The notes: generated from the sequence alone by a model not told the origin. Positions 9,314-18,187 are shown, counted from the first letter of the stretch. The stretch: 64,000 nucleotides of DNA from Shinella sp032095155 (GCF_049199905.1 NZ_JBLZPK010000011.1:1-64000); one strand, 5' to 3'. Translations and numbers: made by a program.

Positions 9314-10165
9314 ATGTTCATCGTTCTGGGAGCAACGGGCCATATCGGGTCCGAACTCGTGAACCTGCTCGATGCGGCCGGCGAAACGGTCATTGCGATC
9401 GTGCACGACGCCGGCAAGGCCGACGACATCCGCACCGCGAATGTCGAGCCGATCGCTCTCGATGTGGGGAAGACCGCGCCGTTGCACGATCTCTTTCGTC
9501 GAGGCCGCCGCGCCTTTCTCCTCAATCCGCCGGCCGATCCGGGCGGCGATACGGATGCAACGGAAACGGCGACAGCGCGTGCCATCACGGACGCCTTGCC
9601 CGGTTCGGGCCTTGAAAAGGTCGTTGTCGCCTCGACCTATGGCGCCCAGCCGGGAGAGGGGATCGGTGACCTGTCCGTCCTGTTCGACTTCGAGCAGCAA
9701 GCCGAGGCAAGCGGCGTTCCCACGGCGATAAACCGTGCGGCCTACTACTACACGAACCTCGACATGCTGCTGGAGCCCGCGAGGGAAGGCGTCCTGCAGA
9801 CACCCTTTCCGGGCGACATGCGTCTGCCGATGGTTTCGCCTGTCGACATCGCGAAAGCGGCCGCCAGCCGTCTTCTCTCCAAATCTGACGACGTCGGCAT
9901 ACGCTATGTCGAAGGGCCGCGTCGGTACACATTCGACGATGTCGCGACCGCCTTCTCGACGGCGCTCGGCCGCCCTGTGCGGCTGGAGACCATTCCACGC
10001 GACAAATGGGAGGAGAACTTTCGCGCCTTGGGCTTCTCGCCGGAAGCAGCCCGTGCCTATGCCCGGATGACCGCAGCGACGGCCGATGGGCCGCATCTGC
10101 CGGCCGATCCCCTGCGCGGTGACGTTGCCCTGCTCGACCATATCAGAAGCCTGAGCGGACAATAG
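9314..10165 (+). CDS. NmrA-like NAD(P)-binding protein
   Basis: A 283-residue Rossmann-fold protein with the nucleotide motif GATGHIG at residues 6-12, of the atypical SDR group related to NmrA and quinone reductase 2. The usual catalytic YXXXK is not evident, so it may be either a redox sensor or a reductase acting on small quinones. The ATG at 9314 has a GGAGCG ribosome site upstream. It follows the dehydrogenase gene by 25 bp and is probably in the same transcript. Confidence 0.8.
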   Translation: MFIVLGATGHIGSELVNLLDAAGETVIAIVHDAGKADDIRTANVEPIALDVGKTAPLHDLFRRGRRAFLLNPPADPGGDTDATETATARAITDALPGSGLEKVVVASTYGAQPGEGIGDLSVLFDFEQQAEASGVPTAINRAAYYYTNLDMLLEPAREGVLQTPFPGDMRLPMVSPVDIAKAAASRLLSKSDDVGIRYVEGPRRYTFDDVATAFSTALGRPVRLETIPRDKWEENFRALGFSPEAARAYARMTAATADGPHLPADPLRGDVALLDHIRSLSGQ

Positions 10166-10208
10166 GCACCCAAGCCTGCCCTCCGCCTCAATCCGGGTCA
10201 CACGGCCG

Positions 10209-10233
10209 GGAACTTGTGGGGCGGCTGCGGGTT
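10209..10233 (+). promoter_or_regulatory. EcfG-type promoter
   Basis: GGAAC (10209-10213), a 16-bp spacer and GGTT (10230-10233) match the alphaproteobacterial EcfG consensus. The site lies 28 bp before the start of the glycine-zipper lipoprotein gene. Confidence 0.6.
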
Positions 10234-10261
10234 CTCACAAGGTCGAGATAGGGAGGTTACC

Positions 10262-10513
10262 ATGAAAAAGCACATGATTATTGCCTGCGTCGGGTTATCG
10301 CTCGCCGCCTGTACCGCAACGGAACGGGGCGCCGGTGTTGGCGCCGCGACGGGCGCGGTTGTCGGTGGCGTTGCGACCGGCAATGTCCGCGGCGCCGCCG
10401 TTGGAGCAGCGGTCGGCGGTGTCGCCGGCGCGTTGATCGGCAATGTCGCGGATCAGCCAGGACGCTGCTACTACAGGGACCAGTACGGTAACAGATACGT
10501 CGATCGTTGCTAG
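10262..10513 (+). CDS. Glycine-zipper lipoprotein
   Basis: An 83-residue protein with a lipoprotein signal (GLSLAAC, Cys at ~17) followed by a run of GxxxG-type repeats (GAGVGAATGAVVGG, GAAVGAAVGGVAGALIG) and a short Cys/Tyr-rich tail. The family resembles 17-kDa-antigen/OsmB-like outer-membrane proteins induced by stress. The ATG at 10262 has GGGAGG upstream. An EcfG-type promoter precedes it and a hairpin follows it, so it appears to be a single-gene stress unit. Confidence 0.8.
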   Translation: MKKHMIIACVGLSLAACTATERGAGVGAATGAVVGGVATGNVRGAAVGAAVGGVAGALIGNVADQPGRCYYRDQYGNRYVDRC

Positions 10514-10532
10514 ATCAGGCTTCAGAGGCGTG

Positions 10533-10556
10533 GGCGCCGGACACGTTGCCGGCGCC
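10533..10556 (+). terminator. Hairpin after the glycine-zipper gene
   Basis: GGCGCCGG and CCGGCGCC form a perfect 8-bp stem around an 8-base loop, starting 20 bp after the stop codon. No T-run follows, so it may be a transcript-stabilising hairpin or a weak terminator. Confidence 0.45.
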
Positions 10557-10639
10557 AGTCTGTCTGGCGCTCATACCGTTTTACTTTCCGTAATCAGGTT
10601 TGGTCGGCTCGACCGCCGGTTTCCAGGTACTAGTTTGAA

Positions 10640-10664
10640 GGAACATCTTCATTGCCGCCGCGTT
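10640..10664 (+). promoter_or_regulatory. EcfG-type promoter (exact consensus)
   Basis: GGAAC (10640-10644), 16 bp and CGTT (10661-10664) match the EcfG consensus exactly. The start of the SDR gene lies 32 bp downstream. Confidence 0.75.
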
Positions 10665-10696
10665 CGAAGCGAAAGCCGTTGTTGATGGAGACTAAG

Positions 10697-11566
10697 ATGT
10701 CTGAAAGTGATGCGCGACGTCCAATGCCCCCTCAACCGGAGCAGGACCAACCCCCACCTGGTTTGACAGGCGTGATGAGGCCGATACCGGACCACGGGGA
10801 GGAGACCTATGTTGGTACCGAAAGGCTGAAGGGGAAAGTGGCGCTGATCACCGGAGCCGATTCTGGGATTGGCCGGGCCGTAGCTATCGCCTTCGCGCGC
10901 GAAGGCGCCGACATTGCAATTTCCTATCTCAGCGAAGATCAGGACGCCAATGAGACCGCCCGCTGGGTCGATGAAGCGGGCCGCAAGGCTCTCGTGCTCC
11001 CCGGGGATATAACCAGCGAGGATCACTGCCATCATCTCGTGCGTCAGTGCCTGGAAAACTTCGGCCAACTCGACATCCTGGTGAACAATGCCGCGTTCCA
11101 GCGGACCTATGCGGATATCGGCGATATTAGCACCGAGGAATGGGATCGCACGTTCCGGACCAATATCTATGCGCCGTTCTTCCTGGCCCGTGCAGCCATC
11201 CCGCATTTGAAGCCTGGCAGTGCCATCATCAACACGACATCGATCCAGTCGCGTCAGCCGTCGCCGCATCTTCTCGCCTACGCGGCGACGAAGGGAGCGA
11301 TTTCAAACTTCACCGCGGGGCTCGCCGAAATGGTGGCGGAGAAGGGAATCCGTGTGAACGCCGTCGCGCCGGGACCGATCTGGACGCCGCTCATTCCTTC
11401 CACCATGCCACCCGAGAAAACGAAGGATTTCGGCAAGCAAACGCTCATTGGCCGCGCTGGCCAGCCCGCTGAACTGGCCGGGGCCTTCGTCCTGCTCGCC
11501 TCCGACCTCGGCAGCTACATGACGGGCGCGGTGATCCCCGTAACGGGTGGCGAGATCATGATCTGA
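10697..11566 (+). CDS. SDR family oxidoreductase (YghA/YhdF-like)
   Basis: A classical short-chain dehydrogenase of about 289 residues. The N-terminal ~45 residues are proline-rich (PPQPEQDQPPPG), as in the YghA/YhdF group. They are followed by the cofactor motif GADSGIG, the NNAA structural motif, and a catalytic Ser/Tyr/Lys set visible in NTTSIQS and YAATKGA. The substrate is unknown. Members of this subgroup are often stress-induced in rhizobia. The ATG at 10697 is chosen because GGAGAC lies 7 bases upstream. An ATG four codons earlier has no such site. An exact EcfG promoter precedes it. Confidence 0.87.
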   Translation: MSESDARRPMPPQPEQDQPPPGLTGVMRPIPDHGEETYVGTERLKGKVALITGADSGIGRAVAIAFAREGADIAISYLSEDQDANETARWVDEAGRKALVLPGDITSEDHCHHLVRQCLENFGQLDILVNNAAFQRTYADIGDISTEEWDRTFRTNIYAPFFLARAAIPHLKPGSAIINTTSIQSRQPSPHLLAYAATKGAISNFTAGLAEMVAEKGIRVNAVAPGPIWTPLIPSTMPPEKTKDFGKQTLIGRAGQPAELAGAFVLLASDLGSYMTGAVIPVTGGEIMI

Positions 11567-11576
11567 GAGAGGAACG

Positions 11577-11837
11577 ATGACCGATATACGCAAACATGGT
11601 TTCGAGAGCGATGCGCAATGGCGCGAATACCTGCAGGAGATCGAAGAGGCGGGACATCCGGCAAACATCCGGCCGGCAAGCGATCAGGATGTGCTTGACG
11701 ACCTCGCCGCGCTGCGCGCTGACGTCGCCGCGCTGCGGGAGCGGATAGGCATGCGGCGCTGTGGCAACATGATGCGATGGAGGCGTATCGTCGGTGCGGC
11801 GGTCTTGCTTATGCTGGTCGCCGCTGCGGGCAGATAA
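11577..11837 (+). CDS. Small protein with C-terminal membrane anchor
   Basis: An 86-residue protein that starts 10 bp after the SDR stop with the ribosome site GAGAGGAACG. The first ~60 residues are soluble with a leucine-spaced helix (LDDLAALRADVAALRER, likely a short coiled coil). The end is a single hydrophobic helix (VGAAVLLMLVAAAG). I recognise no family. It is probably co-transcribed with the SDR from the EcfG-type promoter. Confidence 0.65.
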   Translation: MTDIRKHGFESDAQWREYLQEIEEAGHPANIRPASDQDVLDDLAALRADVAALRERIGMRRCGNMMRWRRIVGAAVLLMLVAAAGR

Positions 11838-11879
11838 GAAAAGCCAAGGGAAAGTCAACGGTCCACACTTGGAAAGCAT

Positions 11880-12240
11880 CAAGCAGAACCACACCTGACA
11901 GGGGACGCGCGGCGCATGCGGGCCGTGTAGCGACGACCGCAACCGTCGGCGCCGCTGCAACGGCTGCGGGAAGCGACGCGGCGCCTGATCCTGCCACCGG
12001 ATACTTTACGGACATGCTCCTCCGTCCGCAGGATGGGGCGGCGAGGGCACAATCTGACGATACGGCCGCGGCCGCGGAAGTCTCTGCATCCTAGTGCAGA
12101 GTGCAGCCAAGGGGGAGGTCGTCGAAGCGGATCGCGCCTATGTCGCCACCATCGTGGCGTCCCGTGCCAATATCCCTCCGGAAGAGGCCCGCGCACGCGT
12201 GGATCAGCGTCTATCGATCGCGAGACAACCACAAGCCCGC
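11880..12240 (+). pseudogene. C-terminal remnant of a four-helix membrane protein, frameshifted
   Basis: The frame from about 11880 reads ATVGAAATAAGSDAAPDP, then TGYFTDMLLRP, up to a stop at 12092. The next frame continues ILVQSAAKGEVVEADRAY and then VARVxxR-like residues. Read together these match the C-terminal part of a widespread proteobacterial membrane protein that ends with TGYFVDTLFRP and AASGEVPAADREYLA-like segments. The membrane-spanning N-terminal part is missing, and a frameshift sits at about 12083-12088. The gene is therefore broken at least twice. Confidence 0.6.
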
Positions 12241-12398
12241 GGCATTTCCCATTCAAGGAAAGAGTGGTTTCGGTTGCCGTGGAACGAAACGAGCACGTTA
12301 CAGTGATCGGGCGCCGATTTGTATGCAGCCTGATTTGCCCCTTACCCTCGTACTTTCCTTTATCGGAGACCCTGGGGGAAGGGGAGCGGCGTTCGGAC

Positions 12399-12527
12399 TT
12401 CCAGCGCCTCATCGAGAGGTCGTGGAACGACCGTGGCTACTATGAGATCGAATATCGCACGACCGACAAGGCGAAAGTGGATATCAATATCGACGCCAAA
12501 AGCGGAACGCCGGTCGATCAGGAATAG
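12399..12527 (+). pseudogene. Short C-terminal coding remnant, PepSY-like
   Basis: The frame ending at 12527 carries a gene-like tail, LIERSWNDRGYYEIEYR followed by KVDINIDAKSG, which looks like the end of a small periplasmic PepSY-type protein. No plausible start or signal peptide precedes it in frame. The rest of 11838-12591 contains only this and the preceding membrane-protein remnant, so the whole 750-bp stretch looks like decayed sequence. Confidence 0.4.
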
Positions 12528-12591
12528 GAGAACGTATAGAGACGATGGGTGTCAGGCTCATTCGCGATCAACTCCGTCCTCCGAAATCGTA

Positions 12592-13734
12592 TTAAGCGTC
12601 TCGGAGCGCTTCTCTTTCAGCGAAATGCCCCCGTTCGCGGTTCAATGGGCAGGACATCGGTTCCGTCACCGGCATCGCATTGCGCTGAGAGCGGAATGCC
12701 GCCGACTTCTCATATGCCAATTTGCGTAGTCGCATGATTGAGCCGAGCGGCTGGTGGGCCTTGATACCGTTCCATGGACTGAACCGCATGCCGTCATCGA
12801 CCGTGTTGGAGCGCTCTTCGCTCCATGCCTGTTGGGGATCCACGATGAGCCGGGCAACTGTGATAAATGGGCTGGTCTTCTCATCCCAGGGAGAGATGCC
12901 TTCGACGGGCATCGCATCAAGATCGGTACAAAGCTGGATCTGCAGATGCCAGATTGCCGTTTCCTCGACGAAGAACTGCTCGACTTCATGGCGTATGGCA
13001 TCGGCATCCTTACCAATATCGACCTGTTTATTTGCGAGAGCCCGGAGATTGTCCGAGGCGGGTACGACGCCCACCTTCGCAACAAAGTCGCTGTATCGAA
13101 TGGGCACTTGCGAATAGAAGCTCTCGCCGAGAATATGGGTTGGTGGATTATCTCCCAGCGACTTCAGCATCGAGCTCTGGCCGCCGACCGCCTCGACAAC
13201 GGATTCCAGACCCCTGAACACCTTCGAGACAAGCTCCTTTAGGCCTTCAATCCGATCGGTGGTCAAAGCGAGCATCCTAAGGTTCTTCAGAAACGCCTTT
13301 CCGCTTGGCGAATTGAACTCCTTGCCGTTGGCCAGCACGAAGTCCTGATTGAATGATCCCTCGGAGCCAGCCAGCCGTGCGCCCTCGACATCAAGAACCT
13401 TTAAAGCCATACCGCGCGGCGTTGAGACGCTATCGTGCAGCAGATCACCGGGCGTCGTTGAAAGCCGCATGACGCAGTCGTAGGCCTGCGATTTGTCGAA
13501 AATGCCCTGTGCAAGTTCCGGTGGCAGATCGGCGAGCACCTCCAGACGCGCCGCAAGCAGGCCGTGGCGCTTGGCATGGACGCATCGCATTGCGTGGCCG
13601 CTGTCGGCATAGGTCTTCTGCGCGATAGACAGCATGGTCTCGGCAAGGTCGCGAGCGATTTGCGGTTCATCGGGTTCGATCTGCTCCAAGTCGGGACGGT
13701 AGCGGAGCGGGGTAACGGCAAGGCGTCCGGTCAT
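12592..13734 (-). CDS. Catalase-family protein
   Basis: A 380-residue heme-catalase-like protein, shorter than small-subunit catalases (~480). It shows the distal-site segment CVHAKRHG (catalase His), the conserved core MRLSTTPGDLLHDS and a proximal segment RLRKLAYEKSAAFR, which could supply the axial Tyr. Members of this abbreviated clade are annotated as catalase family or catalase-related proteins, and their activity is not well defined. The gene overlaps the molybdenum subunit gene by 4 bp and is therefore co-translated with an aldehyde oxidoreductase that may release peroxide. Confidence 0.8.
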   Translation of the reverse strand: MTGRLAVTPLRYRPDLEQIEPDEPQIARDLAETMLSIAQKTYADSGHAMRCVHAKRHGLLAARLEVLADLPPELAQGIFDKSQAYDCVMRLSTTPGDLLHDSVSTPRGMALKVLDVEGARLAGSEGSFNQDFVLANGKEFNSPSGKAFLKNLRMLALTTDRIEGLKELVSKVFRGLESVVEAVGGQSSMLKSLGDNPPTHILGESFYSQVPIRYSDFVAKVGVVPASDNLRALANKQVDIGKDADAIRHEVEQFFVEETAIWHLQIQLCTDLDAMPVEGISPWDEKTSPFITVARLIVDPQQAWSEERSNTVDDGMRFSPWNGIKAHQPLGSIMRLRKLAYEKSAAFRSQRNAMPVTEPMSCPLNRERGHFAEREALRDA

Positions 13735-15983
13735 TGAGCGGCCTCGCTTTGGAGAATCTTGTCTACAGTGATCGGCAGGTTACGGATGCGTTTCCCTGTG
13801 GCGTGGAAGATCGCATTCGACACGGCCGCGGCAACGCCGACGATCCCGATTTCACCGAGGCCCTTGACTCCGATCGGGCTTGCCATGTCGTCGTCCTCTT
13901 CCACGAAGATCACCTCGATATCGCGGATATCCGCATGGGCGGGCACATGATATTCGGCGAGATTGTGGTTCATGATCCGGCCGGTCCGGTGGTCGATCAT
14001 GCCCTCCTCGTGGAGCGCCATGCCGATACCCATCACAATGCCGCCGAGAATCTGGCTACGGGCGGTCTTGGGATTGAGGATGCGTCCGGCGCCGATGGCG
14101 CTGACGACGCGGGTGACCCGCACGATCCCAAGCTCCTCGTCCACCTTCACTTCGACGAAGACCGCCGAATGGGTGTAGGAGGCATATCGCATCATGGTCA
14201 GCATATCCGGGCCGACCTTGGCATGCTCCTCGATCGCCTCGAGCCCCGCCGCCTGCAGGATGTCAGCCGTTGAAACGCCAATCTGGTGATTGCTTTCCAG
14301 GACGAGGCGGCCTTCGGCAATTTCGACCTGCTGCTCTTTCGCCTCCTTTAGCGGTGAATTCTCCATCGACTGAGCATGCGTGAGAAGCGTCTTGATGACC
14401 GCCTTCGCGGCGGCCTGCACAGCCGATCCTGTGGTCGCGGCCGTCCAAGAGCCGCCCTCGACGCCGGTCTTGGGAAGATCGGATGCGCCGATCTCGACCC
14501 TCACGGCGTTGATCGGACAGTCGAAAGCTTCCGCCGCGAGCTGGCCGAGGATCGTATAGGTGCCGGTGCCGATATCGGAAGCGGCGGCGCTGACGGTTAC
14601 GCTGCCGTCGACCGACAGTCGGACCTTCGCCTCGCCCTTCGACATCATCGCCTCCCAGATGCCGCCTGCCATGCCCCAGCCGACGAGATCGTCGCCCTCG
14701 CGCATGGAGCGCGGCGCGGCAGAGCGCTCGGCCCAGCCGAACCGCGCTGCGCCTTCGCGATAGCAGGCGTGCAGCGCCTTGGATGTGATCGCCTTATCCT
14801 GGTTCTGGTCTCGGTGGATGAAATTGCGGATGCGCAGTTCCAAAGGATCGATGCCAACCGCATAGGCCAGCTCGTCCATGGCCGCTTCCAATGCGGTGAC
14901 GCCGGTGGCCGCCCCCGGCGCGCGCATGTCGCCCGGCGTTGCGAGATCGAGCTTGGCGATCTCGTACGATATTTTGACGTTCTCGCATTTATAAGCGAGG
15001 CCCGACCAGTTCGCCACGTTCTCCTGATAGTCCTCATGGCGCGATGTGGCATGAACGGCATGGTGCATCACCGCCTGCAGATGCCCCTCGGCGTCGGCCG
15101 CGAGCGAGACGGTCTGGATACAGGACGGGCGCCATGTCAGGTAGAACATTTCCTGTCGCGTCATCTCTACCTTCATCGACCGGTTCAGATCGAGGCTTGC
15201 CATGACGGCGAAGAAGAGTTGGTGCTTAGGTCGCAGCGCCTGGCCGAAGGCGCCGCCAACAAAACTGTTTTTCACGACCACTTTTCCCGGGTCGAGGCCG
15301 AAGACGCCGCAGATGTAGTCGCGGCTATTCTGCGAGCCTTGCGTCTTGTCGTGAATGGTCAGCGCGCCGCCCGTGTCGAGGAGAACGGTGGAGGCAAAGA
15401 GTTCCATCGGGTTGTGGTGCTCCCCGGAAAGAACATAGTCAGCGGAGACCTTGTGGGCGGCGGCGGTGAATGCTGCCTCGGCATCGCCTCTTGGCGGTGG
15501 CGGCATGAACTGCTTCATGCGCGGGACGGGCGGTTCGTAGCTTTCGTGACGCTGCGCGACAATGTCGGTGTGCGGCTCCTCCGAGAGGTATTCGATCTGG
15601 ATCAGCCCGGCGGCGTCGCGTGCCGCTTCTGGGCTTTCAGCGACGACGAAGGCAACCGGCTGGCCGTCGAAGAGCACGCGGTCGTTTTCGAGCGGGCGGA
15701 ATGGATGACCGGGTAGCGCGACCGCATCCTTCCACTTGCTGTCCCGGTAGGCCGTCTTGGGCCGGTTCTCGTGCGTGTAGATCTTGACGACGCCCGGGAA
15801 ATGTTCGGCTGCTGCCGTATGGATGGCGCGAATGCGGCCAGTGGCGATGGTCGCAGGCACCACATGCCCGTAGAGCATGCCCGGCCCGAAATGTTCCGCC
15901 GCATATCGTGCCTGGCCAGTCACCTTCAGCGGGCCGTCGATGCGCGAAACCGGCAGGCCGACGGTTTTGGATTGATTGAGCAT
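13731..15983 (-). CDS. paoC: Aldehyde oxidoreductase, molybdenum-binding subunit (PaoC-like)
   Basis: A 750-residue large subunit of the xanthine oxidase family. Visible features are the Moco-binding glycine-rich segments (SFVGGAFGQALRPKHQ, GVEGGSWTAATTGSAV) and the catalytic glutamate in GLGEIGIVG near the C-terminus. With the two downstream-listed subunits it forms a periplasmic or cytoplasmic PaoABC-type enzyme that oxidises aldehydes to acids. It lies 9 bp after the FAD subunit gene and overlaps the catalase-family gene by 4 bp. Confidence 0.88.
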   Translation of the reverse strand: MLNQSKTVGLPVSRIDGPLKVTGQARYAAEHFGPGMLYGHVVPATIATGRIRAIHTAAAEHFPGVVKIYTHENRPKTAYRDSKWKDAVALPGHPFRPLENDRVLFDGQPVAFVVAESPEAARDAAGLIQIEYLSEEPHTDIVAQRHESYEPPVPRMKQFMPPPPRGDAEAAFTAAAHKVSADYVLSGEHHNPMELFASTVLLDTGGALTIHDKTQGSQNSRDYICGVFGLDPGKVVVKNSFVGGAFGQALRPKHQLFFAVMASLDLNRSMKVEMTRQEMFYLTWRPSCIQTVSLAADAEGHLQAVMHHAVHATSRHEDYQENVANWSGLAYKCENVKISYEIAKLDLATPGDMRAPGAATGVTALEAAMDELAYAVGIDPLELRIRNFIHRDQNQDKAITSKALHACYREGAARFGWAERSAAPRSMREGDDLVGWGMAGGIWEAMMSKGEAKVRLSVDGSVTVSAAASDIGTGTYTILGQLAAEAFDCPINAVRVEIGASDLPKTGVEGGSWTAATTGSAVQAAAKAVIKTLLTHAQSMENSPLKEAKEQQVEIAEGRLVLESNHQIGVSTADILQAAGLEAIEEHAKVGPDMLTMMRYASYTHSAVFVEVKVDEELGIVRVTRVVSAIGAGRILNPKTARSQILGGIVMGIGMALHEEGMIDHRTGRIMNHNLAEYHVPAHADIRDIEVIFVEEDDDMASPIGVKGLGEIGIVGVAAAVSNAIFHATGKRIRNLPITVDKILQSEAAQ

Positions 15984-15992
15984 GTTCGCCTC

Positions 15993-17009
15993 CTACTGGA
16001 TCGCTTTAACGGTTTGATCCTGCGGATGGCCGCTCACGGCCTGCCGCAGCGCGCGCACAATGGCGCGGTGGGCGAGAGGAATCTTGAAGTCGTTATGGCC
16101 CCGGCCTTCCGCTCCTGCCAGCAAGCGATCGGCAAGGCGAATGAAGGCCTCTTCTCCGGCTGGCGCGCCGGCAAATTCCGCCTCGGCCAGTGGATCGCGC
16201 CATGGCTTGTGGGCAACCCCGCCGAGCGCGACGCGCAGTTCGACGAAACGCCCGTCGGCAACCTGCACGGCCGCGGCGACGGAAACGAGTGCGAAGGCGT
16301 AGGAAAGGCGGTCGCGCAGCTTCAGATAGGTGTGATGCCCGGCGAAATGGTTGGCTTCGAGCCGGACGCCAGTGACGATCTCGCCACGGCGGAGCGTGTT
16401 GTCCCGATCCGGCGTGTCGCCAGGCAGGCGATGGAAATCGGCGAAGCCGATCTCGCGCGCGCCATCCGGCCCCTCGACCTCCACCGTCGCGTCTAGCGCT
16501 GCGAGCGCCACGCACATGTCAGAAGGATGCACGGCAATGCAGGCATCGCTTGTGCCGAGGATTGCGTGAATGCGGTTAAGGCCGCCGATGGCCGGACAGC
16601 CGCTTCCAGGATCACGCTTGTTGCACGGCGATGCGGGGTCATAGAAATAATAACAGCGTGTACGCTGGAGCAAATTGCCGCCGGTCGTCGCTGCATTGCG
16701 CAGTTGCGGCGAAGCGCCGGCGAGGATGGCGCTCGACAAGAGCGGAAAGCGTTGCTTGACGCGCGGATCGTAGGCGACAGCCGAATTGCTGACCAGCGCC
16801 CCGATCCGCAGGCCGCCGTCGGGCAATTCGACGATCTCCTTCAACGGCAGACGATTGATATCGACCACGGCCTCTGGCTCCGCGACATCGTATTTGATCA
16901 GATCGATGAGATTGGTTCCGCCAGCCAGCAACTGCGCCTGCGGATTGGCCATCAGAGCCGCGACCGCCTCGCGAACGGATTCGGCGCGGGTGTAGGAAAA
17001 GGGTTTCAT
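15993..17009 (-). CDS. paoB: Aldehyde oxidoreductase, FAD-binding subunit (PaoB-like, probable 4Fe-4S)
   Basis: A 338-residue FAD-binding subunit with the nucleotide motifs LLAGGTNLIDL (about 27-37) and ATTGGNLLQRTRC. Between residues ~130 and 170 four cysteines occur in an inserted segment (CYYFYDPASPC, CPAIGG and SDAC), as in E. coli PaoB, where an extra 4Fe-4S cluster is bound. This separates it from ordinary xanthine dehydrogenase FAD subunits. Start and stop overlap or abut the two other subunit genes. Confidence 0.85.
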   Translation of the reverse strand: MKPFSYTRAESVREAVAALMANPQAQLLAGGTNLIDLIKYDVAEPEAVVDINRLPLKEIVELPDGGLRIGALVSNSAVAYDPRVKQRFPLLSSAILAGASPQLRNAATTGGNLLQRTRCYYFYDPASPCNKRDPGSGCPAIGGLNRIHAILGTSDACIAVHPSDMCVALAALDATVEVEGPDGAREIGFADFHRLPGDTPDRDNTLRRGEIVTGVRLEANHFAGHHTYLKLRDRLSYAFALVSVAAAVQVADGRFVELRVALGGVAHKPWRDPLAEAEFAGAPAGEEAFIRLADRLLAGAEGRGHNDFKIPLAHRAIVRALRQAVSGHPQDQTVKAIQ

Positions 17010-17530
17010 TCGGCGGCCTCCCGTTGGGCGGTTCCAGCCTGGGTGGAGAGCACCTCCTCAATGGCATCCGCAATGTTCGTGTAGGCGCCGCAGCGACAGA
17101 GGTTGCCGCTCATCAGTTCGCGGATCTCGTTGCGGCCTTGCGCATGGCCTTCGTTGATCAGGCCGACGGCCGAACAGATTTGACCGGGTGTGCAATATCC
17201 GCACTGAAAGGCATCGTGCTCGACGAAGGCCCTTTGCAAAGGGTGCATGTCGCCAGGTGTGCCGAGACCCTCGATCGTGGTAATTTCCGCGCCATCGAGT
17301 GTGACGGCGAGCTTGAGACAGGAATTCATCCGCTTGCCATCGATCAGCACCGTGCAGGCGCCGCATTGCCCGTGGTCGCAACCTTTCTTGGTGCCGGTCA
17401 GCTCAAGCTCGCTGCGCAACAGGTCGAGCAGGGTTGTCCAGGGGTGGACCTCTACGTTCTGAGCAATGCCATTGATATCTAGGATGAGCGAAGAGGTGGG
17501 GAGGCCCGATTGAGCGCGCGGAGTGTCCAT
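17006..17530 (-). CDS. paoA: Aldehyde oxidoreductase, 2Fe-2S subunit (PaoA-like)
   Basis: A 174-residue iron-sulfur subunit. The plant-type ferredoxin cluster site is CDHGQCGACTVLIDGKRMNSC, split here as CDHGQCGAC and NSC. The second cluster uses CGYC and CRCG. No clear twin-arginine signal is seen at the N-terminus, which begins MDTPRAQSGLPTSS, unlike exported PaoA. It is the first gene of the operon paoA-paoB-paoC-catalase, with an exact EcfG-type promoter upstream. Confidence 0.87.
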   Translation of the reverse strand: MDTPRAQSGLPTSSLILDINGIAQNVEVHPWTTLLDLLRSELELTGTKKGCDHGQCGACTVLIDGKRMNSCLKLAVTLDGAEITTIEGLGTPGDMHPLQRAFVEHDAFQCGYCTPGQICSAVGLINEGHAQGRNEIRELMSGNLCRCGAYTNIADAIEEVLSTQAGTAQREAAE

Positions 17531-17564
17531 GTCTTCTGCCTTTTCATTGCGGGAACTGTTCGCT

Positions 17565-17589
17565 AACGAGAGGCATCCTGTATTGTTCC
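17565..17589 (-). promoter_or_regulatory. EcfG-type promoter (exact consensus) of the pao operon
   Basis: On the minus strand GGAAC (17589-17585), 16 bp and CGTT (17568-17565) match the EcfG consensus exactly. It lies 35 bp before the paoA start and puts the aldehyde oxidoreductase and the catalase-family gene under general stress control. Confidence 0.75.
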
Positions 17590-17780
17590 GGTGCGCGCTA
17601 TATGCTCGACGCGTATCCCGGCGGCACGTTCAATTCGGCCACGGATAAGCCTGTACTTGAGGCGACCGCAAGAGCGCACTACGGGCGTGACGGCGCATAG
17701 ACCGCGCGCGCCGGTTCACGGTTGCCCGCTGGCCAAATGCCCTATGTCCCGTTGCCCGTAAGCACCAAGAGGAGGGCGAC

Positions 17781-17996
17781 TTGAACAGCGAAAAATTGGA
17801 TCAGCCTATCGATCGCGGAACAAAGGCACGCTGCCCTGCCGGTTCGGTCTGGGGCGACCCCAATGAAACGAAGAGGGTCGTGGAGGAAATGGCTGAGGCG
17901 GAGCGAAGAACGCGGCACGAGAAGACGCTGGCTTTGCGTGCTCTGCGCCTCTCTCAGGTCGCCTCCAAGAAGCCAAGGGAACCGACAGGATCGTAA
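17781..17996 (+). CDS. Small charged hypothetical protein
   Basis: A 71-residue protein that begins with TTG just after a strong ribosome site (AGAGGAGGGCGAC). It is highly charged. The C-terminal half (RTRHEKTLALRALRLSQ) resembles short rhizobial proteins with the pattern K-x-x-x-LRALRLA. No function is known. The spacer 17531-17780 before it holds only the pao promoter. Confidence 0.55.
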   Translation: MNSEKLDQPIDRGTKARCPAGSVWGDPNETKRVVEEMAEAERRTRHEKTLALRALRLSQVASKKPREPTGS

Positions 17997-18187
17997 ACTC
18001 ATTACTCTGTTGCACTGACCAAACCCCTTGCGCCGCCCACTGCGGGGCATTTCTTTGGAAGCTTGTAGGCAGGGCAAATCTTGCAGAGCGCGGCGTTACG
18101 CTGAGTTAAGTCACTCGAGGAAACAGAGCCTTCACACGGAACAGTGCTGCCTGCGCCAGCATTCTGATTGCGAAGATGGAGGCTGCC

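Noticed and set aside
7765..9588. A 607-codon open frame on the minus strand
   Set aside because: It lies antisense over the quinoprotein dehydrogenase gene, has Arg-rich unnatural composition and no family signature. It is a high-GC shadow frame.
9062..10201. A 379-codon open frame on the minus strand
   Set aside because: Antisense to the NmrA-like gene and the end of the dehydrogenase gene, with no recognisable domain.
14376..15716. A 446-codon plus-strand frame
   Set aside because: It is the mirror frame of paoC, whose molybdenum-cofactor motifs are unambiguous.
18137..18165. GGAAC before the DPHPGS protein gene, considered as an EcfG promoter
   Set aside because: No GTT is found at 16-18 bp; the sequence there reads GCATT.
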